From NCBI GenBank assembly GCA_036023115.1, contig JAYKKT010000089.1, forward strand, positions 22,798,501-22,862,500: 64,000 bases of DNA, read 5' to 3'. The notes under the pieces are model-generated. The model saw only the letters and a list, made by a program, of their open reading frames with translations. It did no database searches and was not told the origin of the DNA. Positions 45,245 through 59,130 of this stretch are shown here, piece by piece. How positions within the stretch are numbered: the first letter of the stretch is position 1; the number at the start of each line of letters is the position of its first letter. The DNA is from Brasenia schreberi (lineage: Eukaryota; Streptophyta; Magnoliopsida; Nymphaeales; Cabombaceae). Position numbers and translations under genes: made by a program.

Positions 45245-46242
45245 TTGTGATGTGTAAAGTGCCCTATCAAACCGGTCATCATATTATGCTTTCAATAATG
45301 GTACCTTTCAATTTTAATCATTACTTGAGTCATCCAATATTATCCTTACAGGAACTAAGTGAACATACATCTTGAACCTAAAGCTTTGGTGTAAAGGTGT
45401 CTATTGGTAAAAACATAATAAAATGATATGGTGTGATCTTTAGGGATGATGCAGTAATGGTCATGCATCCATATCCTACAACATGATTGACTTTAGGGAA
45501 CAATCCAATTCTCCTCTTGCGGGCTGGCAAATGTCAATCACTTTGTTAGGCATCTCTAAGGATGTTGATATGGGCATCAATGAGGACAAAGAATACAACA
45601 TCTCGAAACTGAATACAAGCAAGTCTAACTCCGGCCATGAAAACATCCACACCGAATCTACCAGCCTGTTACCCGTTCTAGGGCCCGACACCAAGAGGCA
45701 GCGCACAACCCAGCCGACTATCACATCCCCTAGCTGGAGATCTTGGACAAGTGGCATCTCCCTCCAACAACTACCTAACACCTAGTTTTTGTCTATTGGT
45801 TAAACTGAGTGGTAGCTTATCTGCTAGTTTGGGTAATTAATATAGTATTTTGTTTACTGGTTAATTGGACGACAACATTAACTCTTGTCTTCTCTTTCAT
45901 TGGCCAGTTGAGGAGGCTTGTTCTCAACTACAAAAACACTATTATCATATCTATAAGATACCTTTTGATGCTCTGTCAAGTAAAATATGAGTTTTCAATT
46001 GCTTATCAAGTCCTTTAGCAAGGTTTGTGGTATGTTTCCTTCTCTCTCAATTCATCAGTTAGGTTGTGGCATTGGAGTATAAGATAGCTGGTTGTTCACT
46101 CTTCCTTTCACCTCTCCTCTTACCCATTTTTTCTGTTTCATCCTCTCATGTTTTTCTCGGCATTAAGCACATTATTTTGTGATTTCATTTAGATTAGCAA
46201 TCAACCCTATAAGTGTGCTTGTTTCAATCCTACCAATTTAAA
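45245..46242. other. remnant 3' end of the copia-type element, then unassigned sequence
   Basis: Two overlapping open frames on opposite strands at 45476-45785 show no known motif. Sequence up to the gypsy gag may include its 5' LTR, but neither LTR ends nor a primer site could be recognised. Confidence 0.35.
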
Positions 46243-49200
46243 ATGAGCTATGTGGGTAGATCATCTAGCAAAGGTGAGCATGAGGAACAACAACCATTTC
46301 AAGGAGACTATCATTTAAACAAGAGAAATTCATGACGTTAGAAAATGTTGTAGAAGTTATGAAGACAAAAATAAAAGGATTTAGAGCAGAGATGAGGACC
46401 GATATACAACAACTAAATTGACTTGTGTTGTATCTATCCATGGATGTATGCAGTGTACGAAATATGTCACCTTCATGTCAAACTGTATCAGCTTGCAATC
46501 TACCCTACCTGGAAGAGGAGGATGTCGAGGATCTCCTCAGCCCAGCATCAAGGCAACACTCCTTGAATAGAATAAACCACCAAGACCGGTATGAAGGTGA
46601 GTACAAACCGAAAACCAATATTCCTCCTTTTGAAGGGTCTAGTGCAACAGAAGAATTCCTTGACTGAGTTTAGCACACTAAGAACATTTTTGAACTCTAT
46701 AACTATTCAGAAGCAAAGAAAGTGTACTTGGTTGCCCTATAATTCTCATATTATGCCAACTTATGATGGTAAAATCTCAAGGAACAATGATGGAGGGAAG
46801 GTGAACCTGATATTAACTCTTGGGGCCATATGAAACGAGTGATGAAGAAATGATTTGTGCTTGAGTATTACAATCAAGAGCTATACCTTAAACTCCAAAG
46901 TTTGGTACGGGGGGGTGGCAATCAAAGATTATATCAAAGAATTTGAAACCCTCGGGCTTCGATGTAGTATTCAAGAGCCTAAGGTATAAGTGATTGCTTG
47001 TTTTATGGGTGGATTGAACATACAAATTGTTGATTTGGTGGAATTGCAACATTCTGTGTTTCTAAAAGATGTTTTCAAATTTCCCATTAAAGTAAAATGA
47101 AAACTTAAAAAGAGAAGCAATAGAAGACTATCTATGCAGCTTGTGAGTACGACTATGGGGTCAAACTTGAGCTATTCACATAATCCAACCAAAGATCATC
47201 AAAGTAGGAAATTTTGTTCTGCAGGCATATCCAAGAATCCTACGCAAACTACTAGGACGTGTGACATTAAGTATTTAAGTGCCTTGGGTGAGGACATATT
47301 GCATCCCAATGCCCAAACAAGAAAATAGTGATTCTTATAACTGAGGGGATTGAATCAGATTATGAATCCGAAGAAGAAGATGTTAGCCCAAAAATAGTGA
47401 AATTTCTTGTAGATAAAGGAAAACTTTTGATCATTCGAAGGATTATGCAAGCCCAAGTAATACCATATATTAATAAAAGGAAATCCATCTTTCATACCAA
47501 GTGCACTGTCTTGGTAAAGTATGCTCATTTATCATCGATGGTGGTAATTGTACTAACATTGCTTCTACCGAAATGGTCAACAAGCTGCAACTTATCTGCA
47601 CCTTACATCCCCAACCCTACAAACTCAATGGCTAGATAACAATGATGCAATCACTATGACTGAACAAGTCCAAGTTCCTTTCTCAATTGGTGGGGTATAT
47701 CATGATAAAGTGATGTATGATGTGATTTTCATGGAGCCTATCACATCCTGCTTGAACGACCTTGGTAGTTTGATTGAGGTACTATCCATGATGGATCGGA
47801 TAACACCTACACATTCCTGCAACAAGGAAAACAAATCACACTCAAACCCATGGTCGAACACTCTTCCATGCCTGAATCCTAGGTCAACAAGGAGAATTTG
47901 TTCATTTCTATTCTAGGTATGAAAAAACCATGGAAGCACTTAGGTAAGCCTACTTACTTCTTCAAGTATCATTTTGTAAGATCAATATGAGTTACCCCAA
48001 AAGTCCAAACATTGCTAAATTAATTTGGAGACGTGGTTTGTGAAGAGTTGCCCAATAATCTGCCTCAAATAAGGGAGATAAAACACCAAATTTGTCTTAT
48101 TTCAAGGGTCTCACTACGCAATAAGGCCACATATAGAGCCACACTCGGTGAGCTCAAAGAATTGGAACGACAAGTCCAAGATTTGCTAAAGCAAGGGTTG
48201 GTCAGAGAATCTCTAAGTCCCCTAGTTGTCCCTTCTCTCTTAATACCCAAAAAGGACAGTTCACTAAGAATGTGTAAGGATAGTTGAATACTTAACAAGA
48301 TTACCGTTAAGTATAGGTACCCCATTCCAAGATTGGATGATCTACTAAATGAATTGAACAGATCCAAGGTATTTTCAAAAATTGATCTTAAGAGTTGTTA
48401 TCACCAGATTTAAATAAAAGAAGAGGATGAGTGGAAAATCGCCTTTAAAATAGAATTTGGCTTATTTGAATGCTTAATTATACCCTTTGCCCTAACTAAC
48501 GCATCCAACATGTTTATGAGATTGATAAATCATGTGTTGCAAGCGTACTTGAGATAGTTTGTGGTTGTGTATTTCGATGACATTTTGGTCTATAGTTCCG
48601 ATTTTCAAACTCATTTACAGTAACTTCGAACTGTATTGACCCAACTAAGAAAGCATCAATTGATTGTCAACCACCCTAAGAAATGCAAATTTTGCCAAGA
48701 TCGGATTGAGTTCCTTGGTTTCATTGTATCTCAATAAAGTGTGGAATTAGATCTAGCCAAGGTTAAGGCCATTTAAAACTAGTCGATTCCCACATCTTTA
48801 AACGACATAAGGAGTTTCCATGGTTTGGCCTCCTTTTATCAATGGTTTATTAGAAATTTAGAACTATTGTTGCTCCTCTCACTGATTACTTAAAAAGGAA
48901 AGAAGAGTTTAAATGAGGATCAACATAACAAAGGAGTTTTAATTCTCCTAAGGTGAAATAATGTAGTGTTCCGGTATTGGCCCTTCCCGATTTTGAAAAA
49001 GTATTTGAAGTAGAATGTGATGTCTCTAGAGTTGGGATAGGGGTAGTACTAACCCAAGAAGGTCGACCCATTGCCTTCTTTAGTGAGAAACTTAAAGGTG
49101 GTAATGTGAATTACTCCACTTATCATAGAGTTTTATGCTCTAATCTGTTCCTTACAAAATTGGCAAGACTACTTGATTCCTAAGGAATTTATCATTCATA

Positions 49201-50100
49201 TTGATCATGCAACTCTCAAGTTTATACATGGCTAAAGTAAGCTAAATAAGCAGCATGCTAAATGGATGGAGCACTTAGAAGCATTTTTGTATATCCTGAA
49301 ACATAAGGCCGGTAGGCTAAATGTTGTTGTAAACACATTGTCTAGGTGACATACACTTCTCACCATATTGCACATCTAGTTGTGGGATTTGAGCAACTCA
49401 AACATCAATATGTCGATAATCCACAAATGACCCAATTTTACAACAATAACCAAGGAGCATCTCTAGGTGATTATACGCACGATGGGTTCCTGTTCAAAAC
49501 TAATCGATTGTGCATTCTGCAAGGTTCACTACAGTAAATGTTGGTTTCGTGAAGCCCATGGTGGATGACTGGCCGACCACCTTGGAGAAAAGAAGACATT
49601 GGAGTTGTTTAAGGGGCATTTCTACTGGCCTAGGATGCTCAAAGATATCACCAGATTTTAAGACAGTTGCGTCAAATGCAAACAGGCCAAAACTATAAAT
49701 TCGGCCAAAGAAGGCCTTTACAGACACTTACCTATTGTTGAACATCTGTGAACAGACATTAGCATGGACTTTGTGCTAGGATTGCCATGAACCCTGCAAG
49801 GCAAAGATTTAATCTTTATTGTTGTTCACAGGTTTTCTAAGATGTGTCATCTAATTCTATGGAGGAAAACTAAACGTCTGACACATCATTGATTTGTTCC
49901 TAAGAGATTTGATCAAGGATGCACAGGATCTCCAAGAGCATTGTTTCTAATCAAGATGTCATGTTTCTCAGTATCTTTTGAAAGACATTATGGCATAGCT
50001 TTGATACCAAGCTTTTCTACAGTACAACATGCCACCCTCAAACGAATGGATAAACTAAGATAACCAACTCATGTATTTTAATTAAGATGTACAAGTTGTT
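46243..50100 (+). mobile_element. Ty3/gypsy retrotransposon remnant
   Basis: Degenerate gag-pol in Ty3/gypsy order. Gag from ATG 46243, with NIPPFEGSSATEEFLD near 46620. Protease near 47528 with FIIDGGNCTNIAS. Reverse transcriptase 48080-48620 with [37 protein letters not shown] and VVYFDDILVYS. RNase H 48960-49320 with [20 protein letters not shown]. Integrase zinc finger near 49560-49690 (HLGEKKTLELFKGHFYWPRM and CVKCKQAK) and core from 49755 (SMDFVLGLP). RT before integrase with no chromodomain seen. Stops and shifts occur in every domain; LTRs were not found. Confidence 0.85.
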
Positions 50101-53100
50101 TCTAGTAATTATCCAGACATTTGATTCTGAAGTATCTAACACTTCATATGAGCTGACATCCGATCCTAGTGTTCTTCCATTATAATTCTGTTGCTGAGAG
50201 ATTCGACTTCCCTCCTAATAGCTATTGCATACGGATAAAGTTTGAACGACCTTTTACCGAAACAGGTCAGTGATGATAGTGTTGACAAATGTGAGAGCGA
50301 TGGTTGAGTATCCAAGCATCGTTGATAGTAGTTTGGCTTAAGAAGAGAGTAAACTCAGGTCTATTTATTAGAAAGTTGTCGCCTACATAGAAGCGAGCAG
50401 TATAGTCACGGAGGAAGAGAACACCAAAGAGTTGGGTTTCATCTATGAGAAAAAGCTAAAAGACTATAACGAACTTGAAGAAAATGAGACAAAAAGTAAC
50501 ATAAACTGCTCTCCTCTACTACTATAAGCCAAAAGGAAGATACAACCAAAGAAAGGATATTAAAGTATAAACTTTTGGATGTCTATGAGAGCCCCTTTTT
50601 TCTTCTTCCTTGTCCCCTTTGTACTTTCTACTTTCTACTTTCATTCCAGACAATCCCTAGTCGTTTCGATTTCTCTGCATCTCAAGGCAATTATACCTCC
50701 GGTACAAACAGGGGTGGTGGAATCTACACGATTTGGCAGTGGTAATGCAGGCTGATTTTGGCTCCAGTGTGAACCATTTCAATGCACATGTGAGTCCACG
50801 TGCAGGTGTGAGGTGGATTCAGCTTTCCACGTGGCTGGTTTTGGTGGATGCATTTATGTTCGTACGAGATGTCTTTTTATAGGGCGGTAGTTCACACCGA
50901 GTTCTACATCGGCATACCGTGGATGCAACACAATCGGTAAAAGACATTTGTCGCTTCTCTTGATTGACATTTTTGTTTTGCTGGGCAGATTCCCCTCCAT
51001 GGGACCAGAGAATTGCCACCATGCCATGTTCAATCAGCCTTTTTCATCCTGGTCGACCGGAGGCCTTGCCTTCATCGAGGTCGAGGAGGCGGCATCAACA
51101 ATTGTCCTCCTATGATCTTCAGTTGCCCGTTGAAGCATCTCATTAGTCATCTAAGATTTTGTACCTTCTTGCAAAGCGTATAATGTACGCTTACCGTGGC
51201 CCATTATAAAACCTTGGTTTCTCTTTAATTTTCCTTCCGCCTACTTCCGGAAACCCTCGCTCCTCCTGCACCGCCTGGAGATCTACAAGCTTCTTCTGCC
51301 AGACCCAGCCCTCTGCTAGTTGCCTTCCTTCTCTTGTCTCCACGCCTGTTATGCGGGGTCTATGATGGCTACCTTTTTCTACCTAGATGTTGGGGCATCC
51401 TCACTCAGCTCATTCCATGACATTCTCCTTCAAGCGACGACTTGAATTTGATTTTGAGGCCTGCTATCACAAAGTCGAGTGGCGTCTTAGATGAGTTTGT
51501 GTACAACCAAGCAAGATGCCATTATACATGGATAAGGTCTGCACTTCAGCCTTGGAGGTTGTAAACCTGTATTTCCCTATGTTGCCACAGGTATATCTAG
51601 CGAGTCAATTTCTTTAGCCTCATTGTTCTTAAGCCTCATTGTTCTTAGGAATGTTGTATTCGTCGGTTTATGAAGTCTTTCCGATCTCATTACCGAGGAA
51701 GCCGCCCATCTTGTGCAGGGTCACTTGTGGACCCTCTTGCTATGGACTTTATATTTATTTCCCTCAGTTCGGTTTTTGCGAGCTTCCGCATCCTTTAATT
51801 TTCAAAGACCCTAGATATATTACAATGCATCTTTCAGGAGGTTCACATTCAGATGTGTGCTTGGGGTGCACGTCAGGGTTGAGTCTTTGCCGCTTTGCTT
51901 AGTTTGTTCAAGGTCCTTTTTTAGTTGGGTTTAGTTTGGTTCTTGTGTATTCAGTTGATTTGCTTGTAGTAGGTTTGAGTATTTAAACTTTTGAGCTCTC
52001 GTAATGAGGAAGAGAATAGAGAACAACCATTAATAAAAGTTACATCTTTTTGAGAGAAAGATTGTCTTCTTGTTTCTGTCCATTGTACATGTGTGTGTTC
52101 CATTGACTAGAGACAAACATGTTGATCTACAAGGATTCTCATCTCATGCAAAAACGTGCTGGTCGTGTGGGAATACAAGAAAGAGGAATTGTTCTATTGG
52201 TGTTTTATTTGTCGTGTAAAGAAGAGGAATTAAACTGGGCAGTTGTGTGACTGTCACCATCATCGAGTGCCTTTAGGTATCATTTTCTGATGATCCAGTG
52301 AAGGAACAGTGGCATTTTGGCATGAAAGATTTAGAGTAGTTTGTGGTGGCCCAAGGTAGTGGCTTTGGAGGTAGAAGGTTGTTGAAAGGAGTTGAAGAAC
52401 TAGTTGTGACAGTTCGTGGTTTAACCGCTTCTATCAGACTCATTATAGACAATTTGAGCGTACCACCTCCAACTGACTGTTGCGAGTGTTTCTGGTTGTT
52501 ATGGTGGTTCCAAGATGTTCCATAATGGATGTGTTAGACTAGGACGGTGGTGGAGATAAGCCCCTTCTTGGTGAAAACCGGTGGAGCAGTTTTGTAAGTT
52601 GACTCTTTCACGGTTGCCAATTGGTTCTCCACATTTGGTCCCGATTTGCTGGTTTGTTGCTGATTTGTTGGTGTGGCTTCTTGTTGTTAGTAAGCATTGG
52701 AATTTGCACGAAATACTTAAGGAATCACACCATAAATTGGAGCAAAATGAGACCTTTCTATGGTCGAAAAATCATGAATTTGTGAACGGATTCCAGCAAT
52801 CTTTTATTTGATTGAATTCATCTAACTGTTCGGCGAATTCCATCATCTTCTAGCAGTGTGGTTTAAGAAACCAAAAAGGACCGTGATCAGCCACGGTCTC
52901 GTTGGTGCAGATTGGGAGCTGGTTTGTATGACTATTCGTGAGATAGGCCAGGTCAAGGTGTGGCTTGGTTGGTGTTGGCCGAGTTTGAAAGTTGGCTCGC
53001 ATTTGGGTGCCACATTTGCTAAGCGGGCTCGAATCTACTTGGTTTGTTGTGGTTGCATGGGACAAGCTATACATGGGTTTTGGTGAATTGACGAGCCCAT

Positions 53101-53269
53101 ATTTGATTTTAATAAAGGTTTTTTGCATATTCCGAAGAATAGGGACCACCTTATCGCATGACCAACATGGACAACAAGAACAGTATACCAATCTTTTTGG
53201 ATGACAGTTGCTTATGACGTTTTTTATCTTGAATTAGACTTAACTCAATGGATGCAAATTAAATTTCTT
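50101..53269. other. intergenic, no supported gene
   Basis: May include the gypsy 3' end. A TATA-like CATTATAAAACC at about 51203 followed by a CT-rich stretch could be an LTR or gene promoter, but no coding region follows. Overlapping frames at 52850-53204 on both strands lack any motif. Confidence 0.35.
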
Positions 53270-53960
53270 GCATCACATGATCAATAGGTAACTCGAAACA
53301 ATCACATAAAATGTCTTCCTTGCTTCACTCCATCAACTCTATCATCAAAGGGACAAGCTCTTTACCCATGGGAAGACCAAGAATCTCATGCGCATCATGA
53401 AAGGTGATAGTCATCTCATCCCATGGTATGTGGAAGTTATTAGAACCAATGTTCTATAAATTGGTTTATTACCTCACAAAGTAATGCTCCTTATTTCAAC
53501 AACCTACTTTACTTTACAATATCATACTAACAACCGGGTTGAACCTAGGATAGAAAAGGGAACTTACTCGAAATATTGTAACGTGTGCATATTGTCACTA
53601 GTTTTGGCAAAAATTTGCATATATATATATATATATAGTTCAACGTAGTATTAGAAATAATTAAACACAATATTAGAAACAAAGTATTTTAATTAACATT
53701 TAGATTTACTTAATTACCTTATCCTACAATATTTTGGAAGCAATGTGGCCAACAAAACTAGAAAGCAACTCAGGAACATCGGCAACTTCATTTTTGTCAC
53801 TATCTCCATCACCATCACTCTCTGTTGTATCACTATTTACATGAAGATCTTCTTGATAATTTGAAAGCCTAGCTTCAACATCATGTTGTTTATGGAGTTC
53901 CTGATTAGTATCTACCTAAGCATCTCATTCTTTTCCTTTTTGTCATCTTAGTGGTTGTCT
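53270..53960 (-). pseudogene. plant mobile domain (PMD) protein remnant
   Basis: At 53960-53700 the minus strand reads an acidic, Ser/Asp-rich stretch (NSDTTESDGDGDSDKNEVAD). At 53450-53300 it reads NNFHIPWDEMTITFHDAHEI then LGLPMGKELVPLMIELM, the PMD signature, here without a stop. Frames are broken on either side, so a functional protein is unlikely. Confidence 0.6.
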
Positions 53961-54289
53961 CCTATATAATATTACATTATATCATCTCCATGATGGTGTA
54001 ACATTACAACCTTTCTATATGTCCACTATGCACCATATTTATCCTGAGATAGAATAGTATAAAAAATAAGACATTCTATTTAACAATCATAACCATGAAA
54101 TGAGCCTCTCTCCTTTGAAAAAGATTTAACATGTGTATATCTCTTTCAAAAGAGATTCAAAACTCTAAAAAAAAATGCAAGAAAACAAGGAAACCACCTA
54201 GAATGAGAAGAGGAGAAGACAACCAAAGGAGAGAGAGTTCTAGCTGGTGAAGAGGAGGTGAAAGAGAGAGAAATCACATGGTAAAGTGA

Positions 54290-54304
54290 GAGGAGGAGGA
54301 GGAG

Positions 54305-54341
<37 letters not shown>

Positions 54342-54342
54342 C
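54290..54342. repeat. (GA)n-rich microsatellite
   Basis: GGAGGAGGAGGAGGAG followed by about 40 bp of GA repeat with two interruptions. Confidence 0.9.
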
Positions 54343-55442
54343 ATGCCATTAGAGAAAGGGGAGTTGGAGTCGGGGAAAATAGGAATGGGGTGGCACTTAG
54401 TAATTAGGGATATGTGTTTAGTAGGAATGTTTATTTCTGGATGTGAAAATGCATGTGTATCCATGTATATTTCTTAGTGACTACTGTTTTGTATGCTTGA
54501 GAGAGAGAGTTGAATCCTTTTTAAGTATAAATTTTATTAAAAACATATAGTAGCTACGAGTTTCAAGTCAAGTCAAAATATTATTAAAGTTTTAATGTAA
54601 AATTGAAACAATTAACCATTTGACTACATGTATCCGAAGCATATCTGTGACTCAAGTGTTTTGTTATGACTTGGTCTCAATCCTGAACCTGCTTCAGGCA
54701 ACCTGGCAGTTTGGATCTTGACTCGACATTACTGAGTCAGGCAATTCAACTTAATACCGACTGAAATGAATGTGCCCTACTATATTAATACGACAAATCA
54801 ATTGTGTGTGTTTGTGTGTATGAGAGAGAGCAGCTTTATGGTTGTGTATACACTATTTATTGTATAGTATTGGTTTACAACAAAGGCAAATACAAAAGAT
54901 AGCTATTGGATTGTATTTAGCATTATTCAAGTGACAAAGTCGGTTTTAATCTAAAAACATGAAAAACTTTCTCATGAATTTTGAGCCATATCAACAGCTA
55001 AATCTTATTGTCCAGCAAAACTGATAAAGTTTTCAACGTTATATAATGCAATATTTGCATGGTTGGATCTAGTGTTTGATGGTTTGATTTATACAAACAA
55101 GATACCACCGCAATTATCATATATACTTAGATGTTTACATCTATAGATATACTTGGACACGTACAGATATTTATATCTATATCTATGAACTGGGTAAACA
55201 TTTTCTATCCGTTCAATCACCGTGGATCAAAGATTCAGATTGAAAAGAGTATACATGTATGCAAACTGGTTTGTGTGCAAAGAGATGCAAACATTTCAAA
55301 CCGTTTGATAAAAAAGATATCGATGGTTCGGATTGGAAAAATACGCCTGATGATCTTATTTTTTCAATTCGAACCCATGACCTCTTTTGATAGATGGTCA
55401 GAAATGTTTACATTGGTTTGCAACAAAACTAGTTTGCACACA

Positions 55443-55573
<131 letters not shown>

Positions 55574-56198
55574 CACGTTGTGTAGCACGTCTAATTTTGA
55601 CTTCGTTCATTTCATCTTCATCACTTGGGACCATTGGTTCGACCTAGCCTTGACTTCTTTTAATATACCAGACACGAATTTATTGGCTATGTTCCAAAAG
55701 ATTGACTGCTCTGAATTTTGGAACTGATAAGAACATTTAGGTATCCGGCCTCTTCGGGTACTGCTAGAGGGACACGTTTTCAGGGTGCATCTTTGATGAC
55801 ACGACCGGCAAATCACACTCAATGTAGATGATACGAACAAGTGTGGAAAATTGTACATGATTTTCTAATTAGGTTATTATGATAAAAGATTATCTCTGTG
55901 TATTAAAATATCAAAATGACAGATTTAAATAAATAAAATATTCAAAAAATGGTTTTACCTTCAAGCGAAAAACTACATTTAAGTTATCATCAAGTTCTTT
56001 TTAGTTACGTGGATTTGGTATTGCATTTGGATCTAATTGCAGTTCATTTCAAATTAATTTGTGAAACTTTAAAGTCTGAATCAGATTGTTCACAAGGACC
56101 TCTCTCGTCCACAACTATGTTAATTGGATACAGTAGTTCAAACTTTAGATTGAAACCCAATTACCTGACATCTTTCGTCCACCAGTATGATTTAATTG

Positions 56199-56244
56199 TT
56201 TTTTTTTTTTGGGGGGGGGGGGGGTGGGGGGGGGGCGCAGGGGT
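56199..56244. repeat. poly-T followed by long G-run
   Basis: A T tract runs into fourteen G, one T, ten G, then CGCAGGGG on the plus strand. It is able to form G-quadruplex structures on that strand. Confidence 0.9.
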
Positions 56245-57299
56245 TCTGGGCAGTTTAGTTATCAAAACGGAACGGGAACCGGCCCTAGGCGGGTTTAGTT
56301 CCAGTTTCAGGGTAACAGGAACCGATGTTCAGATTTACCCAGAACCATCCATGTCTATTCATAGCTGATATAACATCCACATGTAACTGAACTAAGCGGA
56401 ATTTTAACAACTTGTATCACATTGGCAGGCTAAGGGGAGTTACACACGTCCCTTCTAGGTGTTATCCCGGCTGTTGAACTCATGACCTTCCTTGGGTGGA
56501 CTTTTTACGCGCAACCCCTTTCCAAGCGAACCAACTCGTACAAGCATCAGGGCTATACCTTGTTGGCACTTTTTGTTACTGAACTAAAAGCTGGATGAAG
56601 TAAAATTAATGCTCTGTTTAGGAACCGAATTTGAAGCAAAGCAGGGACACATGACCTGATTTTCCATTTCAGCGGGAAGTCAAATTGTTGGGGTTGATGT
56701 TGATAGATGAACTGAGCTGCTCGGGGTTCAATCGGTGAGAGCCGTTCATAATCAAACAAAATGCCCCGAACATGAACTGGATTGTAAACTTTCTGGACTG
56801 AACACATAAGCTAGTTTAGTTGATTGTACATGGTCTTTATGAACCTTTATGCTACAAAACCCATGTTACGTAGATTAAGTTGAGGGTAATTAAAATATTT
56901 CGATTCTACAAGAAATTGCATAAAGATTGAAACTTTGGCCAAATTCATCAGTGGAAAATTAAATTCTCTTATGAACATTACATGTTAAAAGTTTGGCCAA
57001 ATTCCTTACCAGAGTTTGCCCATTGTTTCTCTTTCACTCGTACTGAATCTTTTCTCGCACTTGGTGGAGTTGGCCAGATGCTTTTGTTGATTAGCTTGAT
57101 CGTATGAGGAAGCATAAATGCTATCTTTGTCTGGAATGAGGCATTCACGTCCTCATTATGCTATCATCCCTTACTTCGATGGTCAATTCCAGTATTCTTT
57201 TCTCGCTTTTTAGATTTCTTGACAAAACCTCATTTGAGATGATGTCCGCAATGATCTTAGACATTTGGGCAATTACCAATTTGTGGACTGATGGTGCTC

Positions 57300-58560
57300 A
57301 TCTCATTTTGCTAACAGGTCAATAGTTTAGCATCCTTAGCCTCTCTTTGCAGTTCTCATAGGATGACTTCATATGCAAGTATTGAGACATTAGCTCTATA
57401 TCTTATGAGGGATGCCATGTTTTCCTCTTATTGTGGTTTCGTCGATTTATTATTAGTGTTCATGATACCAAGGTCAATGCTGAGTTTTTGTGGTACATTT
57501 CAGCTATCATATCTGGTATACAGCCATTGCTCACTTCCTTTCTTGTCATAGTGTAACACTCAATAAACTTGGTTGTCGAAGCACTTCGGAGTGATGACCC
57601 TTCTCATTTAGCCGGAGGACCATTGTATTTTTTGCAACTATTGATACATTTGTATTTTCTAAAGTTTGAATTTTATAACATGCGCTAACAGTTGCTTGTA
57701 TCCTACTTGGGGCAGTTATGCCAGATCCCGACTGTGACCATTCCTTCCGAGTATATCATCACTTGACTTCTTTCAACCTATGATGGGCACGAAGCCGATT
57801 TTCCTCCACTGTACTATGGATTGCTGTTTTCACCCACCATAGTTGACTTTATCAAAGATCTCCATCATGTATCAAAGATCTTCTCAAGGCTATAATGTGA
57901 GGTCTCACTCCTCGAGGTTCAAGCCGATTGCGGTTGAACCTTATTATCTTCATTGTTTTGCTCGACAACTTAGTTTTCGATAAGGTCTTCCTGACATGAT
58001 TGATCTATCAAGTGAAAATCAGCAAAAGAAATATCTTTGTCTAGGGGATTGATCATTTTGTCATCTAGTTGACGAGTTACTCTGTGAACATGTTACCATT
58101 GCCAGTTGATTTTTATCGGTCATGGCTCATCAAATACAACATGGACTTGGTCACTAACAATAGTCCTAGGTTGGGTGATACTTGGCACTAGTACACAAGC
58201 ATACTACCTCGAGTTGCAATAGTGCCTGACAACTCGCTCGAGAACCTATGTCCACTTGGTCTTGAAAGAGAACTTAGGACATGACCATCTCCCACATTGT
58301 CACCAAACATCTCCAAGCTTTGTGTCCATCGAGGATTTGATTGGGGGCTAGTATGACAAGGAATTTCAAACTTAGGACCTTGATGGTTTTTGCAGGGTTG
58401 GATTTACTTATATTTCTCCATCTAAGCAAGGTCACCATCGCGGGCTATCTCCAAGATCATCGGCAGCAGCATGAATTCTTTGTGGGTGGAATGCTCTTGA
58501 GGCTAAAGTCACGCGCCAATGCCTTGTCAATCTTCCTTTATGAGTTGCTTCGTCTAGAAT
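57300..58560 (+). pseudogene. possible plant mobile domain remnants (two)
   Basis: Near 57592, DDPSHLAGGPLYFLQLLIHL, and near 58372, in another frame, LGP*WFLQGWIYLYF, both resemble the GPLWLLQLW segment towards the end of PMD proteins. The flanking frames are full of stops. The assignment is weak and rests on these two short matches. Confidence 0.35.
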
Positions 58561-59033
58561 ATATCCATCACCCTTACACGTGCACACAAATACATGCTCG
58601 TTCACACACACACAAAAGAAAACCTCAGTGGTTAATTAACATTCACATATGACGCATGCAATCAATACATTATCATGGTGGAAGGGACTGCTTAATGGAT
58701 TTACATGAGGCCCCACAGGCGACTAATAAGCATGTAGGTGATGATCTCCTCTGCTCCTTTCTGACTTTAGCCTGAGATTGTAATTAACTCAAGTCAGGAG
58801 AAATCCAGTGGTCAACAATGAGAGCTCAAATCTTGCCTTCGTTCAGGTTGCTGTATAATTTATTAATGTCAACCTGCAGTAGAGCAAAATAAACATTTTT
58901 CAACATGGAAATCTGTCTTTATAATGAAGAGCAAGACAGTGCCTAATAATGTCTGTGTGTGTGTGTCGATATATAAATTCTCTCTCTCTCTCTATGTGTG
59001 TGTATGTGAGTGCGTGCACGTGTGTGTGTTTGG

Positions 59034-59130
59034 TATGATGGGGAGGCCAAAGAGAAATGCATTTCCCAGGTATCCAACTCATGACGCTCGACTTTTGAGT
59101 TGATCCTCTAGTCAGGTGAGCTATTGCTCG
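59034..59130 (-). mobile_element. tRNA-derived SINE-like unit in LACS intron
   Basis: Minus strand: ATAGCTCACCTGACTAGAGG (box A), then CATGAGTTGGATACCTGG (box B), then TCTCTTTGGCCTCCCC. It is preceded on the plus strand by GT/CT simple repeats. Confidence 0.55.

Noticed and set aside
45476..45785. Overlapping 101- and 100-codon frames on opposite strands
   Set aside because: Neither shows a known motif; full overlap on both strands suggests chance.
46425..48287. Several separate frames of 60-100 codons
   Set aside because: Pieces of one decayed Ty3/gypsy gag-pol, not separate genes.
50950..51400. Possible promoter and first exon of a gene near 51203
   Set aside because: A TATA-like box is present but no coding region with a recognisable domain follows.
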